From an uncultured Eggerthellaceae bacterium (GTDB taxonomy: Bacteria; Actinomycetota; Coriobacteriia; Coriobacteriales; Eggerthellaceae), in NCBI GenBank assembly GCA_947564425.1, contig CANOBU010000007.1, forward strand, positions 1-44,008: 44,008 nt of DNA. Reading direction: 5' to 3'. The position numbers and the translations under genes are program-made. Every line of letters begins with the position of its first letter. The stretch's first letter is position 1. Positions 14,992 through 24,158 of this stretch are shown here, piece by piece. The notes under the pieces are model-generated. The model was not told the origin of the DNA. It searched no databases and saw nothing but the letters and a program-made list of their open reading frames with translations.

Positions 14992-15696
14992 TCATTCGTC
15001 CAGGGGGCCCATCAGGGCCGGCATCTTCACGGGTCGCACCCGGTAGCCTTGGGGGTTTCGGGGCGGCTCCGCCAAGGGGAACCAGTAGCGCCAGGCCCGG
15101 TAGGCGCGGGCTCCCTCGGCTCCGGCGGCCTTCAGATACACATGGCGCGGCAGGATGGTGCGGAAGGGGCGCCCGCGGCCGTCCAGCACATGCACGCCGC
15201 CGGCCGCCAGGGCCTGGCGGCATATATGGATGCAGTTGCGGGTGATGAGCCCGTAGGTGCCCGGATGCTCCGCCACGGCCCGGAAAAAGGCCAGGGCCCT
15301 TTCGTAGGCCCGTTGCGGGCATTCCAAGGCCAGGCAGCAGGTCATGTGCTCGTACCATATGTCGTCTTCGCGGCCGTGGAGTATCCAGCCGCCCCGTTCG
15401 ATGATCTGGTCGAAGGTGATTTCCTCGCGTATGGTGGCCACCTTGGCCGGCGCTATCACCTTGCGGGCCCGTCGGTAGAACGAGAACGTCTCGACGGGAC
15501 CGCCTTTTCGGGCCAGTCCCAGGATGGAATGCCCCATGGCGAAGGCCGATTCCAGGTTGAAGAACACGAAGAGGTTGCAGGCATCGGCTTCTCCCGCCTC
15601 GGCATCCCAAAGCTCCGGCGGCATTGCCTGGGTTGCGGTGACGGCCCGGGCCCGGCGCAGCAGGCGGCTGTCCAGCAGCCTATACAGCCGGTCCAT
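14992..15696 (-). CDS. Putative papain-fold (permuted NlpC/P60-like) hydrolase, function unknown
   Basis: A 234-residue protein I cannot place by name. Two features suggest a circularly permuted NlpC/P60 or LRAT-like thiol hydrolase: an early FAMGHSILGL with a candidate His (residues 53-62) and a late YGLITRNCIHICRQAL, which resembles the NCEHF catalytic Cys segment of that group. There is no signal peptide or membrane helix. ATG 15696 with GGAGAGGG upstream lies 17 bases inside the flippase-like gene, so the pair is translated together. A lipid- or peptidoglycan-related substrate would fit that partner, but this is inference. Confidence 0.5.
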   Translation of the reverse strand: MDRLYRLLDSRLLRRARAVTATQAMPPELWDAEAGEADACNLFVFFNLESAFAMGHSILGLARKGGPVETFSFYRRARKVIAPAKVATIREEITFDQIIERGGWILHGREDDIWYEHMTCCLALECPQRAYERALAFFRAVAEHPGTYGLITRNCIHICRQALAAGGVHVLDGRGRPFRTILPRHVYLKAAGAEGARAYRAWRYWFPLAEPPRNPQGYRVRPVKMPALMGPLDE

Positions 15697-16849
15697 GGCC
15701 CTCTCCTGCCTGGGTTCCGTTCCCGCGCCGCGCCGGAGGCGCCGCTTTCGCAGGCGTTGTCGTCGGTTGCGCCGCCTTCGCCGCAGCCGCCCCACCGCCC
15801 ATGAGATCCTGCAGCGATTGGGCCAGCCCCTTCTGCGACGACAGGCCGCCTGCGGCCTTGAACTCCGTTTTCTGCATCAGCAGCGCCCCGATGAGGAAGG
15901 GCAGCCAGAATATGATGGCGCGGTACACCATGATGATGGCCATGGCCGTGGCCTGCTGTACGCCGAACAGCGCGAAGGCCACCAGCGAGGTCCCCTCCAC
16001 GATGCCCACGCCCTGGGGCACGATGGATATCATACCCGACAGCGTTGCCACCACGTAGACGCAGATCACCGCCCGGAAATCGAACATGCCGAAAGCCATG
16101 CCCGCGCAGGCGAAGCAGCCAACCTCCAAGGCGTTGGCCAGAAGCGAGAAGCCGAACTCGCGGCCGATATCGCCCCGGTTCCTTACCATGAGCTTGGCCG
16201 AGGACGAATAGGTGTCCACCAGCGTGCGCACGGTGGTATCGACGGGCTGCTTCTTGAAGCGGGCCAGCACCCGGTCGGCCAGCCTCAGGAACGGGGCCGC
16301 CGCCTTCAGCAGCCACTGCGGCTTCAGGGCCGCCAAGACCATGGCCCCCACCAGGGCCCCCACCACCAGGATGGCGCAGCAGCCCAGCACGATCCAACCT
16401 GCTTCCAGCCGCCCGATGAAGGCGAGGAAGGCGAAGCCGACGATCATGACGACCACGAAGGAAGCGCTTATGGTCACCTGGCGCAGCAGGGCGGCCCCGA
16501 TGGAGCGGCCCGGCTCGATGCCGTGGCGCGAGGCCTCTTCTACCACGATGGTCGTACCCGATATGTTCAAGGAGGGAATCACCGTATCCAGGAAATAGGT
16601 CTGGAAGACCAGCTTGAGGCAGGTGAGGTAGGGAATGCGGGTATCCACGGCGCGGAAGCACCAGGCGAAGGACAGCCCCTGGCAGAGGTACTTCGTCATC
16701 TGGAAGGCCACGGCCAGGATCAGGAAGAGGGGAGTGCCCTTCTCGATGGTGTCGACGAGATGCTGCAGCTGGTCGCCGCGCATGAAGATGACGGCCAGCA
16801 CGACGATGACCGCCAGGCCCGCCAGCAGCTTGCCGATGTTCTTCCCCAT
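15680..16849 (-). CDS. Flippase-like LPG-synthase transmembrane-domain protein
   Basis: A 389-residue membrane protein of the lysylphosphatidylglycerol synthase TM-region family (formerly UPF0104). Eight or so hydrophobic segments are visible, with the family landmarks PSLNISGTTIVVEEA near residue 95, IVPQGVGIVEGTSLVAFALFGV near 285 and the final YRAIIFWLPFLIGALL. Only the membrane part is present, without the tRNA-dependent aminoacyl transferase domain, so lipid movement or glycolipid handling is more likely than lysinylation. The C-terminal 55 residues are Ala/Pro/Gln-rich and disordered. ATG 16849 has AAGGAGG upstream; it heads a two-gene operon with the thiol-hydrolase-like gene. Confidence 0.8.
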   Translation of the reverse strand: MGKNIGKLLAGLAVIVVLAVIFMRGDQLQHLVDTIEKGTPLFLILAVAFQMTKYLCQGLSFAWCFRAVDTRIPYLTCLKLVFQTYFLDTVIPSLNISGTTIVVEEASRHGIEPGRSIGAALLRQVTISASFVVVMIVGFAFLAFIGRLEAGWIVLGCCAILVVGALVGAMVLAALKPQWLLKAAAPFLRLADRVLARFKKQPVDTTVRTLVDTYSSSAKLMVRNRGDIGREFGFSLLANALEVGCFACAGMAFGMFDFRAVICVYVVATLSGMISIVPQGVGIVEGTSLVAFALFGVQQATAMAIIMVYRAIIFWLPFLIGALLMQKTEFKAAGGLSSQKGLAQSLQDLMGGGAAAAKAAQPTTTPAKAAPPARRGNGTQAGEGHGPAV

Positions 16850-17232
16850 GGCGCCTCCTTCCCCTGGCTCCGATTATCCTCCAAGGGCGCCGCGGCTCCC
16901 CGGCGGCAGCCAAGGTGGCAACAACCTGACACCTGCAGCTGCAATCCCGAAGGGATGAAGGGCGGGGGCTTCTGAATTAGTTGTGGAGAGGACGGGCCGC
17001 GGGGGCGCCCTCCAGCGGCGGTCGGTATCATAGGGAACCCTTTCGCCTCGGCGGAAGGCGCTGACGAACGAATCGGCCGCCCGCATGCCGGGCGCGTCTC
17101 CCGCAGCCGGGGTGCTTCGGCCCCCGTCTCGCCTCCGGTTCGCGACTTTCCCGGAACAATGGATGCGAGGGCCCGCATGGCCGGCCGCTGCATGGCCGCG
17201 GCTGCGGACCGCCGCAGGAAGGGGAGAAGCCC
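16850..17232. other. 383-bp intergenic region between divergent genes
   Basis: This gap separates the flippase-like operon (minus) from helD (plus). I see a weak plus-strand TATCAT at 17026-17031 that could be a helD -10, and a small ATCCC/GGGAT hairpin at 16944-16955. No coding frame in it resembles a protein, and no RNA gene is recognisable. Confidence 0.5.
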
Positions 17233-19386
17233 ATGGAGAAGAGCACGCAGCGGGCAGTTCGCGAGGCCGGGGAATCGGCGCAAGCGGCAGCCCCGGGCAA
17301 TGTCGCAGTCCCTGGCGATGCGGAAGCGCCCTGCGAGGCCGAAGAGCGGGAGCATCTGGCGGAAGTGCTGACCCAAGCGCAACTGGCCCGCGATGTGGCC
17401 TGCGCCCTGGCTGCCAGCACCGACGCCTCATACGACGAGGTGGCGCGGCATCTGGTGGAGGTGCGCGGCGAGATGGACGGCCACGAGATGAAGCTGAACA
17501 AGCTCGAGCTCATCCGCATGGGGCGCCAGGCCGAGCTGGCAGGCCAGTCGGCCGAGCGCATCGCCAAGGTGCTGGAATCGCCCTATTTCGCACGGGTCGA
17601 TTTCGCCGATGACGGCACGGCCGAGCCGATGCCCTCCTATATCGGGCGCTTCGCCTTCACGTGGGATGGGAAGCCCGTGGTGTCGGATTGGCGCTCGCCC
17701 ATAGCGGGCCTGTTCTACGATTTCGACCCCGGCCCGGCTTCCTTCGATACGCCATCGGGCCGGCGCAGCGGCACCTTGGCCCTGAAGCGGCAGTTCCGCA
17801 TCGAAGGGGGGAGGCTGGTCTATGCGCTCGATTCCGATTCCGCTTCGCGCGACGAGGTGCTGGCCCGGGAGCTCTCCCGCGCCACCGAGCCCCATATGCG
17901 CACCATCGTGGCCTCGATCCAGCGCGAGCAGAACGCCATCATCCGCGATGAGGAAGGCGGGACGCTGATCATCCAGGGGGTGGCCGGTTCCGGCAAGACC
18001 TCCATCGCCCTGCACCATATCGCCTATCTGCTGTACCGTCAGAAGGATACCCTGGCCTCCCGCAACGTGGCCATCATATCGCCCAGCCGCGTGTTCTCCG
18101 ACTACATCGGCACGGTGCTGCCGGAATTGGGCGAGGAGCCGGTGCTCCAATGGAGCATGGAAGGCCTGGCCCGGACCCTGCTGGAACCCCTTGCCGCCGT
18201 GGAGCCGCCGCCCCGGTTCGACGGCGCCGAGGGGCAGGACCGTCGCGCGCGGGCCCGGGCCAAGGAGACCGAGGGGTTCGCAACGGACCTGCTGGCGTTT
18301 CTGGATGGCTCCCTGGCAGCCGAAGGGGCCCGCGGGCTGTTCGCCGGCACCGACCTGCCCGTGGGCGCCTTCACCGCCGAGGCCGGCTGGCTGGATGATC
18401 GTTTCCGCAGCTATGCGCCCGTTCCCGTGAACGAGCGCCTGGAGCTTATGGCCGAGGACATCCTGCGCGAAGCCCAGGGCGCCCTGCGGGGCTTCGGCGG
18501 GGTGGAGCTGCCCACGCGACGCCAGGTGGAGCACCAGCTGCGCCGCCGGCTGGTATCCAAGAACCCCCTGGCCCTGTACAAGCGCTTTCTGAAGCAGACA
18601 GGCCGGGCCGCCTTGCTGCACCTGCCGGCCAAAGGGACGGTGGAATGGGAGGATGCCTATCCGTTGGTGCTCTGCCGCCTGGCTTTCGACGGGCGCGACG
18701 ACCTGCCCCAGGTGGCGGATGTGCGGCATCTGGTCATCGATGAGATGCAGGACCTCGCCTACGTGCAGCACGCGGCCATCGCCCGGCTGTTCCCCGGCGA
18801 TAAGACCATCCTGGGCGATGTGAACCAGCTGGTGGATGGCCGGGAATCCGTCGATGCCCGGGCGGTGCGGCGCTTCTATCCCGCCAGCCGCTTCTTCGCC
18901 CTTATGCGCAGCTACCGTTCCAGCTTCGAGATAAGCCGCCTGGCGCAGAAGGTGAAGCCCGTGGAGGGCCTGGAGGTCGTCGAGCGCCACGGCGACGAGC
19001 CGCTCTTCCGCCGGTGCGGCGACACCCGCGGCACCTTGCAGGCGGTTGCGGAGGCCATCGACGTTTTCCGCCGTTCGGGGCACCGGAGTTTGGGAATCAT
19101 ATGCAAGACGGACATGCTGGCCGAGCGCTATGGCGAGCTCCTGGCCATGGACGGCCCCGTTGCGGTCATCACCGACGAGACCGATGAGTTCCCCGGCGGT
19201 ATCGTGGCGACCTCGGTGCGTTTGGCCAAGGGGCTCGAGTTCGACGAGGTGGTGCTTCTGGATGCCGATTCCTCGCTCTACCGCACCGAGGCCGACCGCA
19301 ACCTGCTGTACGTGGCCATCACCCGCGCGCTGCACCGCCTGACGGTGCTCTATCGGGTGGAGCCTTCGCCGTTCCTGGGGTTCTAG
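17233..19386 (+). CDS. helD: HelD-type RNA polymerase-recycling ATPase
   Basis: A 717-residue superfamily 1 motor. The N-terminal 110 residues form a helical arm; the HelD landmarks PYFARVDF, YIGRFAF and VSDWRSPIAGLFYDF (about 117-172) follow. Walker A is GVAGSGKTS (249-257), and the 2A part carries VIDEMQDLAYVQHA. The C-terminal UvrD_C_2 region reads KGLEFDEVVLLDAD and NLLYVAITRALHRL. Known HelD proteins remove stalled RNA polymerase from DNA and in some actinobacteria counter rifamycins; which class this belongs to needs alignment. ATG 17233 follows GGAAGGGGAG. It is convergent with the MFS gene. Confidence 0.9.
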   Translation: MEKSTQRAVREAGESAQAAAPGNVAVPGDAEAPCEAEEREHLAEVLTQAQLARDVACALAASTDASYDEVARHLVEVRGEMDGHEMKLNKLELIRMGRQAELAGQSAERIAKVLESPYFARVDFADDGTAEPMPSYIGRFAFTWDGKPVVSDWRSPIAGLFYDFDPGPASFDTPSGRRSGTLALKRQFRIEGGRLVYALDSDSASRDEVLARELSRATEPHMRTIVASIQREQNAIIRDEEGGTLIIQGVAGSGKTSIALHHIAYLLYRQKDTLASRNVAIISPSRVFSDYIGTVLPELGEEPVLQWSMEGLARTLLEPLAAVEPPPRFDGAEGQDRRARARAKETEGFATDLLAFLDGSLAAEGARGLFAGTDLPVGAFTAEAGWLDDRFRSYAPVPVNERLELMAEDILREAQGALRGFGGVELPTRRQVEHQLRRRLVSKNPLALYKRFLKQTGRAALLHLPAKGTVEWEDAYPLVLCRLAFDGRDDLPQVADVRHLVIDEMQDLAYVQHAAIARLFPGDKTILGDVNQLVDGRESVDARAVRRFYPASRFFALMRSYRSSFEISRLAQKVKPVEGLEVVERHGDEPLFRRCGDTRGTLQAVAEAIDVFRRSGHRSLGIICKTDMLAERYGELLAMDGPVAVITDETDEFPGGIVATSVRLAKGLEFDEVVLLDADSSLYRTEADRNLLYVAITRALHRLTVLYRVEPSPFLGF

Positions 19387-19448
19387 CTGCCCGGTATCCC
19401 GGGCATCCATCGGCCGTCCGTCCGGCAGCGGTGCGGCTGGGGGCGCGA

Positions 19449-21383
19449 TCAGTTGAGCGGCGGGCTGAATGCGGGCTTGTCGGAGCGCCCCGCCAGATAG
19501 GCCTGTATGGAATAGTGGGTGATGTCGCTGCGGTTGATCACGCCCACGACGCGGCCGCCCTCGAGCACCGGCACCTTCTTCAGGTGGTTGTGGGCCAGCA
19601 CGCGGCATACCTCGCCTATATCCGCATGGATGTTCACGCCGATGGATTCGCGGGCACCCACGGCGGTCACCGGCAGCTCCATGATGCGTTCCAGCTTCTC
19701 GTTGTAGGGCGTTTCGTCCTGGGCTGTTGCGGCAATCAGCGCGATGGGGTCGGTATAGGTCTCGCTCTGCCGGGCCAGGTGCTTCAGGATATCGCCGTCC
19801 GAGATGAATCCGCAGGGCTCGCCCTTGGCGTCCACGATGGGGCAGGCGCTTATGTTCTTGTCGATGAACAGCTGCATGGCGTCCTGCACCGTGGCCGTCT
19901 GGGGCAGGGTGAACACGTCGCGCTTCATGATGGATTCCAGCACCGTCTTGTTGGCGGTGCCGGCGGGGGCGCCCTCGGTGCCCACGGCATCGGTCTCGCC
20001 GGGTTTGCTCTTCACGAAGGCCACGGTGAGCACGAAGCCGGCCAGCACGAAGACGGCGCAGGCCATGAAAGCCAGGTCGATGCCGTACATCTGGGCCTGG
20101 GCGGCTCCTGCGGCCGGGGTTGCGGCCGCCTGGGTCATGGCCGACACCGATATCACGATGGCCGTGCCCAGCGAGCCCGCTACCTGGCGCAGCGTGTTGT
20201 TCACCGAGGTGCCGTGGTTCATGTAACGGGTATCCAGGGCGTTCATGCCCCAGGTGGTTATGGGCATGTTCACCAGGGCCATGGCGAACATGCGGATGCA
20301 GAAGAGCGCCGCCACGTAGAAGAGGTTCGATTCCAGGTTGAGCAGCCCGAAGCCGATGGTGCTCAGCAGCAGCAACCCCATGCCGGCCACCGCCAGCTTC
20401 CGCGGGCCGTGCTTGTCGAACAGCCGGCCCGCCACCGGGTTCATCACCCCCATGATGAGCGCCCCCGGCAGCATGACCAGGCCCGATACGGTGGCGGAAT
20501 GGCCCATGAGCGTTTGGATGTAGATGGGCAGCAGTATGCCGCCGGCCAGCAGGGATCCCTGCACCAGCATGCCGATGATGGTGGCTATGAGGAAGTTGCG
20601 GTTCTGCAGCACGCGCACCCGCAGCAGGGGGACGGGAAGCTTCGTCTGGCGGATGAAGAACCAGATGACCCCTGCCGTGCCGATGCCGCCCGTCACGATG
20701 GTGATGGGCGTGAATCCCTCGGAGCCGAAGGCCGAGAAGCTGTACAGCAGGCAGCCGAAGCCCAAGGTCGACAGCGCCACCGACAGGAGGTCGAGCGCGG
20801 AATCGCCCTTCGAGCGCGGCGTCCCCTTCTCCATGAGCACGGCGGCCAGCACGATGACGGCGAGCGCCAGGGCGGCGATGCCGTAGAACATGATGTGCCA
20901 GTCCGCCGCATCGATGATGATGCCGGCGGTGGTGGGCCCGATGGCCGGCGCGAAGGCTATGACCAGGCCGAACAGCCCCATGGCCGATCCCCGCTGCTCC
21001 AGGGGGAAGGTGACCAGCAGCACCGTCATGCCCAGGGGCATGAGGATGCCGGCCCCGGATGCCTGGACCAGGCGCCCGGCCAACAGCAAGGGGAAGCTGG
21101 GCCCCCATGCGCACAGCAGCGTGCCCGCGGCGAACAATACCATGGAGAACAGGAACAGCCGCTTGGTCGAGAAGCGATCCTGCAGATAGGCGGTGATGGG
21201 AATCATGATGGCGTTCACCAAGGTGAAGCCGGTGGTGAGCCACTGCCCGGTGCTCTCGTCGATGCCCATCTCGGCCATGATGGAGGGCAGGGCCGGCGTG
21301 ATGAGCGTCTGGTTGAGCACCGTGACGAACGTGCCGACGACGATGACGGCTATCATGAGCTTCTGCTTCTTCGTGAGTCCCAT
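19449..21383 (-). CDS. DHA2-family MFS exporter fused to a CBS-domain pair
   Basis: A 644-residue fusion. Residues 1-480 are an EmrB/QacA-type drug:H+ antiporter with 14 expected helices: VLNQTLITPALPSIMAEMG at the start, then GRLVQASGAGILMPLG and GPTTAGIIIDAADWHIMFYG (motif C region). After a short linker (about 481-505) two CBS domains follow: LESIMKRDVFTLPQTATVQDAMQLFIDKNISACPIVDAKGEPCGFISDGDIL and, to about 625, IGEVCRVLAHNHLKKVPVLEGGRVVGVINRSDI. CBS pairs bind adenosyl nucleotides or other signals and could gate transport by energy state (inference). ATG 21383 has a weak upstream GGGAAGATAGGAAACC. tRNA-Pro and its terminator lie directly upstream. Confidence 0.9.
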   Translation of the reverse strand: MGLTKKQKLMIAVIVVGTFVTVLNQTLITPALPSIMAEMGIDESTGQWLTTGFTLVNAIMIPITAYLQDRFSTKRLFLFSMVLFAAGTLLCAWGPSFPLLLAGRLVQASGAGILMPLGMTVLLVTFPLEQRGSAMGLFGLVIAFAPAIGPTTAGIIIDAADWHIMFYGIAALALAVIVLAAVLMEKGTPRSKGDSALDLLSVALSTLGFGCLLYSFSAFGSEGFTPITIVTGGIGTAGVIWFFIRQTKLPVPLLRVRVLQNRNFLIATIIGMLVQGSLLAGGILLPIYIQTLMGHSATVSGLVMLPGALIMGVMNPVAGRLFDKHGPRKLAVAGMGLLLLSTIGFGLLNLESNLFYVAALFCIRMFAMALVNMPITTWGMNALDTRYMNHGTSVNNTLRQVAGSLGTAIVISVSAMTQAAATPAAGAAQAQMYGIDLAFMACAVFVLAGFVLTVAFVKSKPGETDAVGTEGAPAGTANKTVLESIMKRDVFTLPQTATVQDAMQLFIDKNISACPIVDAKGEPCGFISDGDILKHLARQSETYTDPIALIAATAQDETPYNEKLERIMELPVTAVGARESIGVNIHADIGEVCRVLAHNHLKKVPVLEGGRVVGVINRSDITHYSIQAYLAGRSDKPAFSPPLN

Positions 21384-21407
21384 GGTTTCCTATCTTCCCG
21401 ATGACGA

Positions 21408-21438
21408 ATAAAGGCCAGACATCCCGTGCCTGGCCTTC
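21408..21438 (-). terminator. Terminator of tRNA-Pro
   Basis: On the minus strand an 8-bp stem, AAGGCCAG (21430-21437 on the opposite strand) with CTGGCCTT, closes an 11-base loop and is followed by TTATTC. It lies between tRNA-Pro and the MFS gene. Confidence 0.6.
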
Positions 21439-21446
21439 CGCTCGGC

Positions 21447-21523
21447 TGGTCGGGACGACAGGATTCGAACCTGCGACATCCTGCTCCCAAAGCAGGCGCG
21501 CTACCAAACTGCGCCACGTCCCG
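21447..21523 (-). tRNA. tRNA-Pro(TGG)
   Basis: On the minus strand the acceptor CGGGACG pairs with CGTCCCG, followed by ACCA, so CCA is encoded. The anticodon loop TTTGGGA within stem CCTGC/GCAGG gives anticodon TGG. The T-arm reads GCAGGTTCGAATCCTGT. Length is 77 bases. Confidence 0.97.
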
Positions 21524-21589
21524 TGATCTGTACCTGCATTATAGCCAAAAGGCCCCCTGCCGAAGGAACCTGTTTGTTAAGTGGTTCGG

Positions 21590-21619
21590 TTGTCCGTCCG
21601 GCGCCGCCCATCGTAAAAT
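21590..21619 (+). promoter_or_regulatory. Probable promoter of the glmS cluster
   Basis: TTGTCC (21590-21595) and TAAAAT (21614-21619) are 18 bases apart, ending 63 bases before the glmS start. I see no glmS ribozyme-like structure in the remaining leader. Confidence 0.5.
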
Positions 21620-21682
21620 GGTCGGATACCATACCCGTCGCCGCCCTGGGGGCCGGCGCATGGACGGACGGAGTAGGCGAAT

Positions 21683-23506
21683 ATGTGCGGAATAGTGGGA
21701 TACACGGGAAGCGAGCCTGCGGCCCCTTTGCTGGTGGCCGGTTTGGAGAAGCTGGAGTACCGCGGTTACGATTCGGCGGGCATAGCCGTGCAGCAGGACG
21801 GCGCCCTGCAGGTGGTGCGCCGCAAGGGCAAGGTGGGGGAGCTGGCCCACACCGTCGGGCATTTCGACCTGACGGGCACCTGCGGCATCGGGCATACGCG
21901 CTGGGCCACCCACGGCCGTCCCAGCGAGTCCAATGCGCACCCCCATACGGCCTGCGGCTCGCATATAGCCGTGGTGCACAACGGCATCATCGAGAACTTC
22001 GCCGAGCTGCGGGAATCGCTGGAGGCGGCCGGCCACCGCTTCCATAGCGAGACCGACACCGAGGTGATCGCGCACTTGGTGGAGGATGCCTACGACGGCG
22101 ACCTGCTGCAGGCCGTGCGCCGCGCCGCCGAGCGCCTTACGGGCTCCTACGGCCTGGCGGTCATCTGCGACAGCGAGCCGGGCACCATCGTGGCCACCCG
22201 CAAGGACTCCCCGATTATCGTGGGCCACGGCGCCGGCGGCTCCTATGTGGCATCCGATGCCATCGCGCTGATCGAGGCCACCCGCGATGTCGTGGTCCTG
22301 GCCGACGGGCAGTTCGCGCGGCTGCGGCCCGAGGGCATCGGGTACTTCGACGCCGCCGGACATCCCCTGCAGCCCGAGGTCACGCATATCACCTGGGATA
22401 TGGACGTGGCCGAGAAGGGCGGCTATCCCGATTTCATGCTGAAGGAGATCCACGAGCAGCCCCGGGTCATCCGCGATACCCTGGCCGGCCGCCTGGTGGG
22501 GGGCGCCCTGGAGATAGACGAGCTGGACATGAGCCCCGAGGAGCTGAACCTGGTGGACCGCGTGTACGTCATAGCCTGCGGCACCAGCTACCATGCGGGC
22601 CTCATAGCCAAGGAGCTCATCGAGGGCTGGGCCCGCATTCCCACCGAGGTCGAGGTGGCCAGCGAGTTCCGCTACCGCAACCCCATCATCACGCCCACCA
22701 CCCTGGTGGTGGCCGTATCGCAATCGGGCGAGACCGCCGACACGCTGGCGGCCATACGCGATGCCCGCATAAAGGGGGCCCGGGTGTTCGGCATCACCAA
22801 CGTGCTGGGCAGCCCCGTGGCCCGCGAATCCGACGGCGTCATATACACCAAGGCCAACAAGGAGATAGCCGTGGCCTCGACGAAGTCGTTTTTGGGCCAG
22901 GTGGTCAGCCTCACGCTCCTGGCGCTGCTGCTGGCCCAGGCCAAGGGCAAGCTGCGCATGAACCAGGTGCGCCTGCTGTTCCGCGAGCTGGCCGACACGG
23001 CCGAGCAGGTGGAGCGCATCCTGCAGGATGCCTCCGCGGTGGAGGCGGCGGCTGAGGCCTGCGTGGATGCCCATAGCGCCCTGTTCATCGGCCGGGGCAT
23101 GGGGGCCGCCGTGGCCCGGGAGGGCGCCCTGAAGCTGAAGGAGATAAGCTACCTGCACGCCGAGGCCTATCCGGCCGGCGAGATGAAGCACGGCCCCATC
23201 GCGTTGATAGACGAGGGCTTCCCCGTCATAGCCGTGGCCACCGAGAGCCCCGTCTACGATAAGGTGATATCGAACCTGCAGGAGAGCAGGGCCCGCGGGG
23301 CGGTCATCGTGGCGGTGGCCACCGAGGGCGACGAATCCATCCGCGACCATGCCGACCACGTGATATACATCCCCAAGGTGAACGACCGCTTCTCGGCCAT
23401 CACCGCCAGCGTGCCGCTGCAGCTTCTGGCACGGGCCATCGCCGTGAAGCGCGGATGCGATGTGGACCAACCGCGCAACCTGGCGAAATCCGTCACGGTG
23501 GAATAG
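21683..23506 (+). CDS. glmS: Glutamine-fructose-6-phosphate aminotransferase (isomerizing)
   Basis: A 607-residue enzyme of the usual length that makes glucosamine-6-phosphate for peptidoglycan and other envelope sugars. The N-terminal glutaminase begins MCGIVGYTG with the Cys nucleophile after Met1, followed by EYRGYDSAGIA and HTRWATHGRPSE. Two SIS isomerase domains follow: ACGTSYHAGLIAKELIE with SQSGETADTLAAIR, then IGRGMGAAVAREGALKLKEISYLHAEAYPAGEMKHGPIALID. The C-terminus DQPRNLAKSVTVE is the conserved tail. GGAGTAGG lies before ATG 21683. It begins a forward cluster with acpS, nnrD and ligA. Confidence 0.98.
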   Translation: MCGIVGYTGSEPAAPLLVAGLEKLEYRGYDSAGIAVQQDGALQVVRRKGKVGELAHTVGHFDLTGTCGIGHTRWATHGRPSESNAHPHTACGSHIAVVHNGIIENFAELRESLEAAGHRFHSETDTEVIAHLVEDAYDGDLLQAVRRAAERLTGSYGLAVICDSEPGTIVATRKDSPIIVGHGAGGSYVASDAIALIEATRDVVVLADGQFARLRPEGIGYFDAAGHPLQPEVTHITWDMDVAEKGGYPDFMLKEIHEQPRVIRDTLAGRLVGGALEIDELDMSPEELNLVDRVYVIACGTSYHAGLIAKELIEGWARIPTEVEVASEFRYRNPIITPTTLVVAVSQSGETADTLAAIRDARIKGARVFGITNVLGSPVARESDGVIYTKANKEIAVASTKSFLGQVVSLTLLALLLAQAKGKLRMNQVRLLFRELADTAEQVERILQDASAVEAAAEACVDAHSALFIGRGMGAAVAREGALKLKEISYLHAEAYPAGEMKHGPIALIDEGFPVIAVATESPVYDKVISNLQESRARGAVIVAVATEGDESIRDHADHVIYIPKVNDRFSAITASVPLQLLARAIAVKRGCDVDQPRNLAKSVTVE

Positions 23507-23513
23507 GGGAGCC

Positions 23514-24158
23514 ATGGCTGACGACGGAAAGCTGTCCATCGCCGAGGCGCGCACCTACCTGTTCGGCGCCGATATCCTGCCCATGACGCAGGGGGAGCCT
23601 GCACCCGGCGAGGCCTTGCAGCCCGAAGGGGAGGGCCCGGCTGCGGATGCATGGCCCCCGGAACCGCCCGAGGCGCGGGAATACGACGAGTCCTCCGTGG
23701 GCTTGGGAATCGATATCGTGGAGGTGGAGCGCATGGCCTCGCTGCTGGCACGGCGCCCCCGCTTCGCCGAGCAGGTGTTCAGCGAGGACGAGCGCCGCTA
23801 CTGCGAGGGCACGTCGAAGCCCGCGACCCACTACGCCCTGCGCTTCGCGGCCAAGGAGGCCGTGGTGAAGGCCCTGGGCACCGGCTTCGCCGACGGCATC
23901 TGGGTGCGCGATATCGAGGTGGGGCGCGGGAAGGGCGGCCGTCCCTTCGCCATCCTGTCCGGGCGCGCGCACCAGGTGGCCCTGGAGCAGGGCGTGCGCG
24001 AGATATCCATCTCGCTTTCCTATACCCATAGCGATGCCGTGGCCTGCGCCATGGCCATCACCGAGGCCGCCGTGCTGGCCACCGAGAAGCGCAAGGACCC
24101 CATGGAGGAGCTGGCGCGCAAGTTCAAGGAGACGAGGAAGATGCTCGATGAGCTGTGA
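23514..24158 (+). CDS. acpS: Holo-[acyl-carrier-protein] synthase with N-terminal extension
   Basis: A 214-residue protein that transfers phosphopantetheine from CoA to acyl carrier protein. The AcpS core starts at about residue 62 with VGLGIDIVEVERM (metal-binding Asp) and continues to ALRFAAKEAVVKALGTGF (catalytic Glu and Lys) and ISLSYTHSDAVACAMA. Typical AcpS is about 120-130 residues; here about 60 extra residues precede it (KLSIAEARTYLFGADILPMTQGEP, then Pro/Glu-rich) and a charged helix follows. ATG 23514 follows AGGGGAG, 7 bases after glmS, so the extension belongs to the gene. It overlaps nnrD by 11 bases. Confidence 0.9.
   Translation: MADDGKLSIAEARTYLFGADILPMTQGEPAPGEALQPEGEGPAADAWPPEPPEAREYDESSVGLGIDIVEVERMASLLARRPRFAEQVFSEDERRYCEGTSKPATHYALRFAAKEAVVKALGTGFADGIWVRDIEVGRGKGGRPFAILSGRAHQVALEQGVREISISLSYTHSDAVACAMAITEAAVLATEKRKDPMEELARKFKETRKMLDEL

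Noticed and set aside
16850-17232. Small gene in the helD upstream gap
   Set aside because: Short frames exist but have no ribosome site or protein-like composition.
17428-21507. 1359-residue minus-strand open frame
   Set aside because: It runs opposite helD, through the converging MFS gene in another frame and into tRNA-Pro. This is an effect of high GC, not a giant protein.
21524-21682. glmS ribozyme upstream of glmS
   Set aside because: The leader after the likely promoter is only about 55 bases and lacks the ribozyme core.
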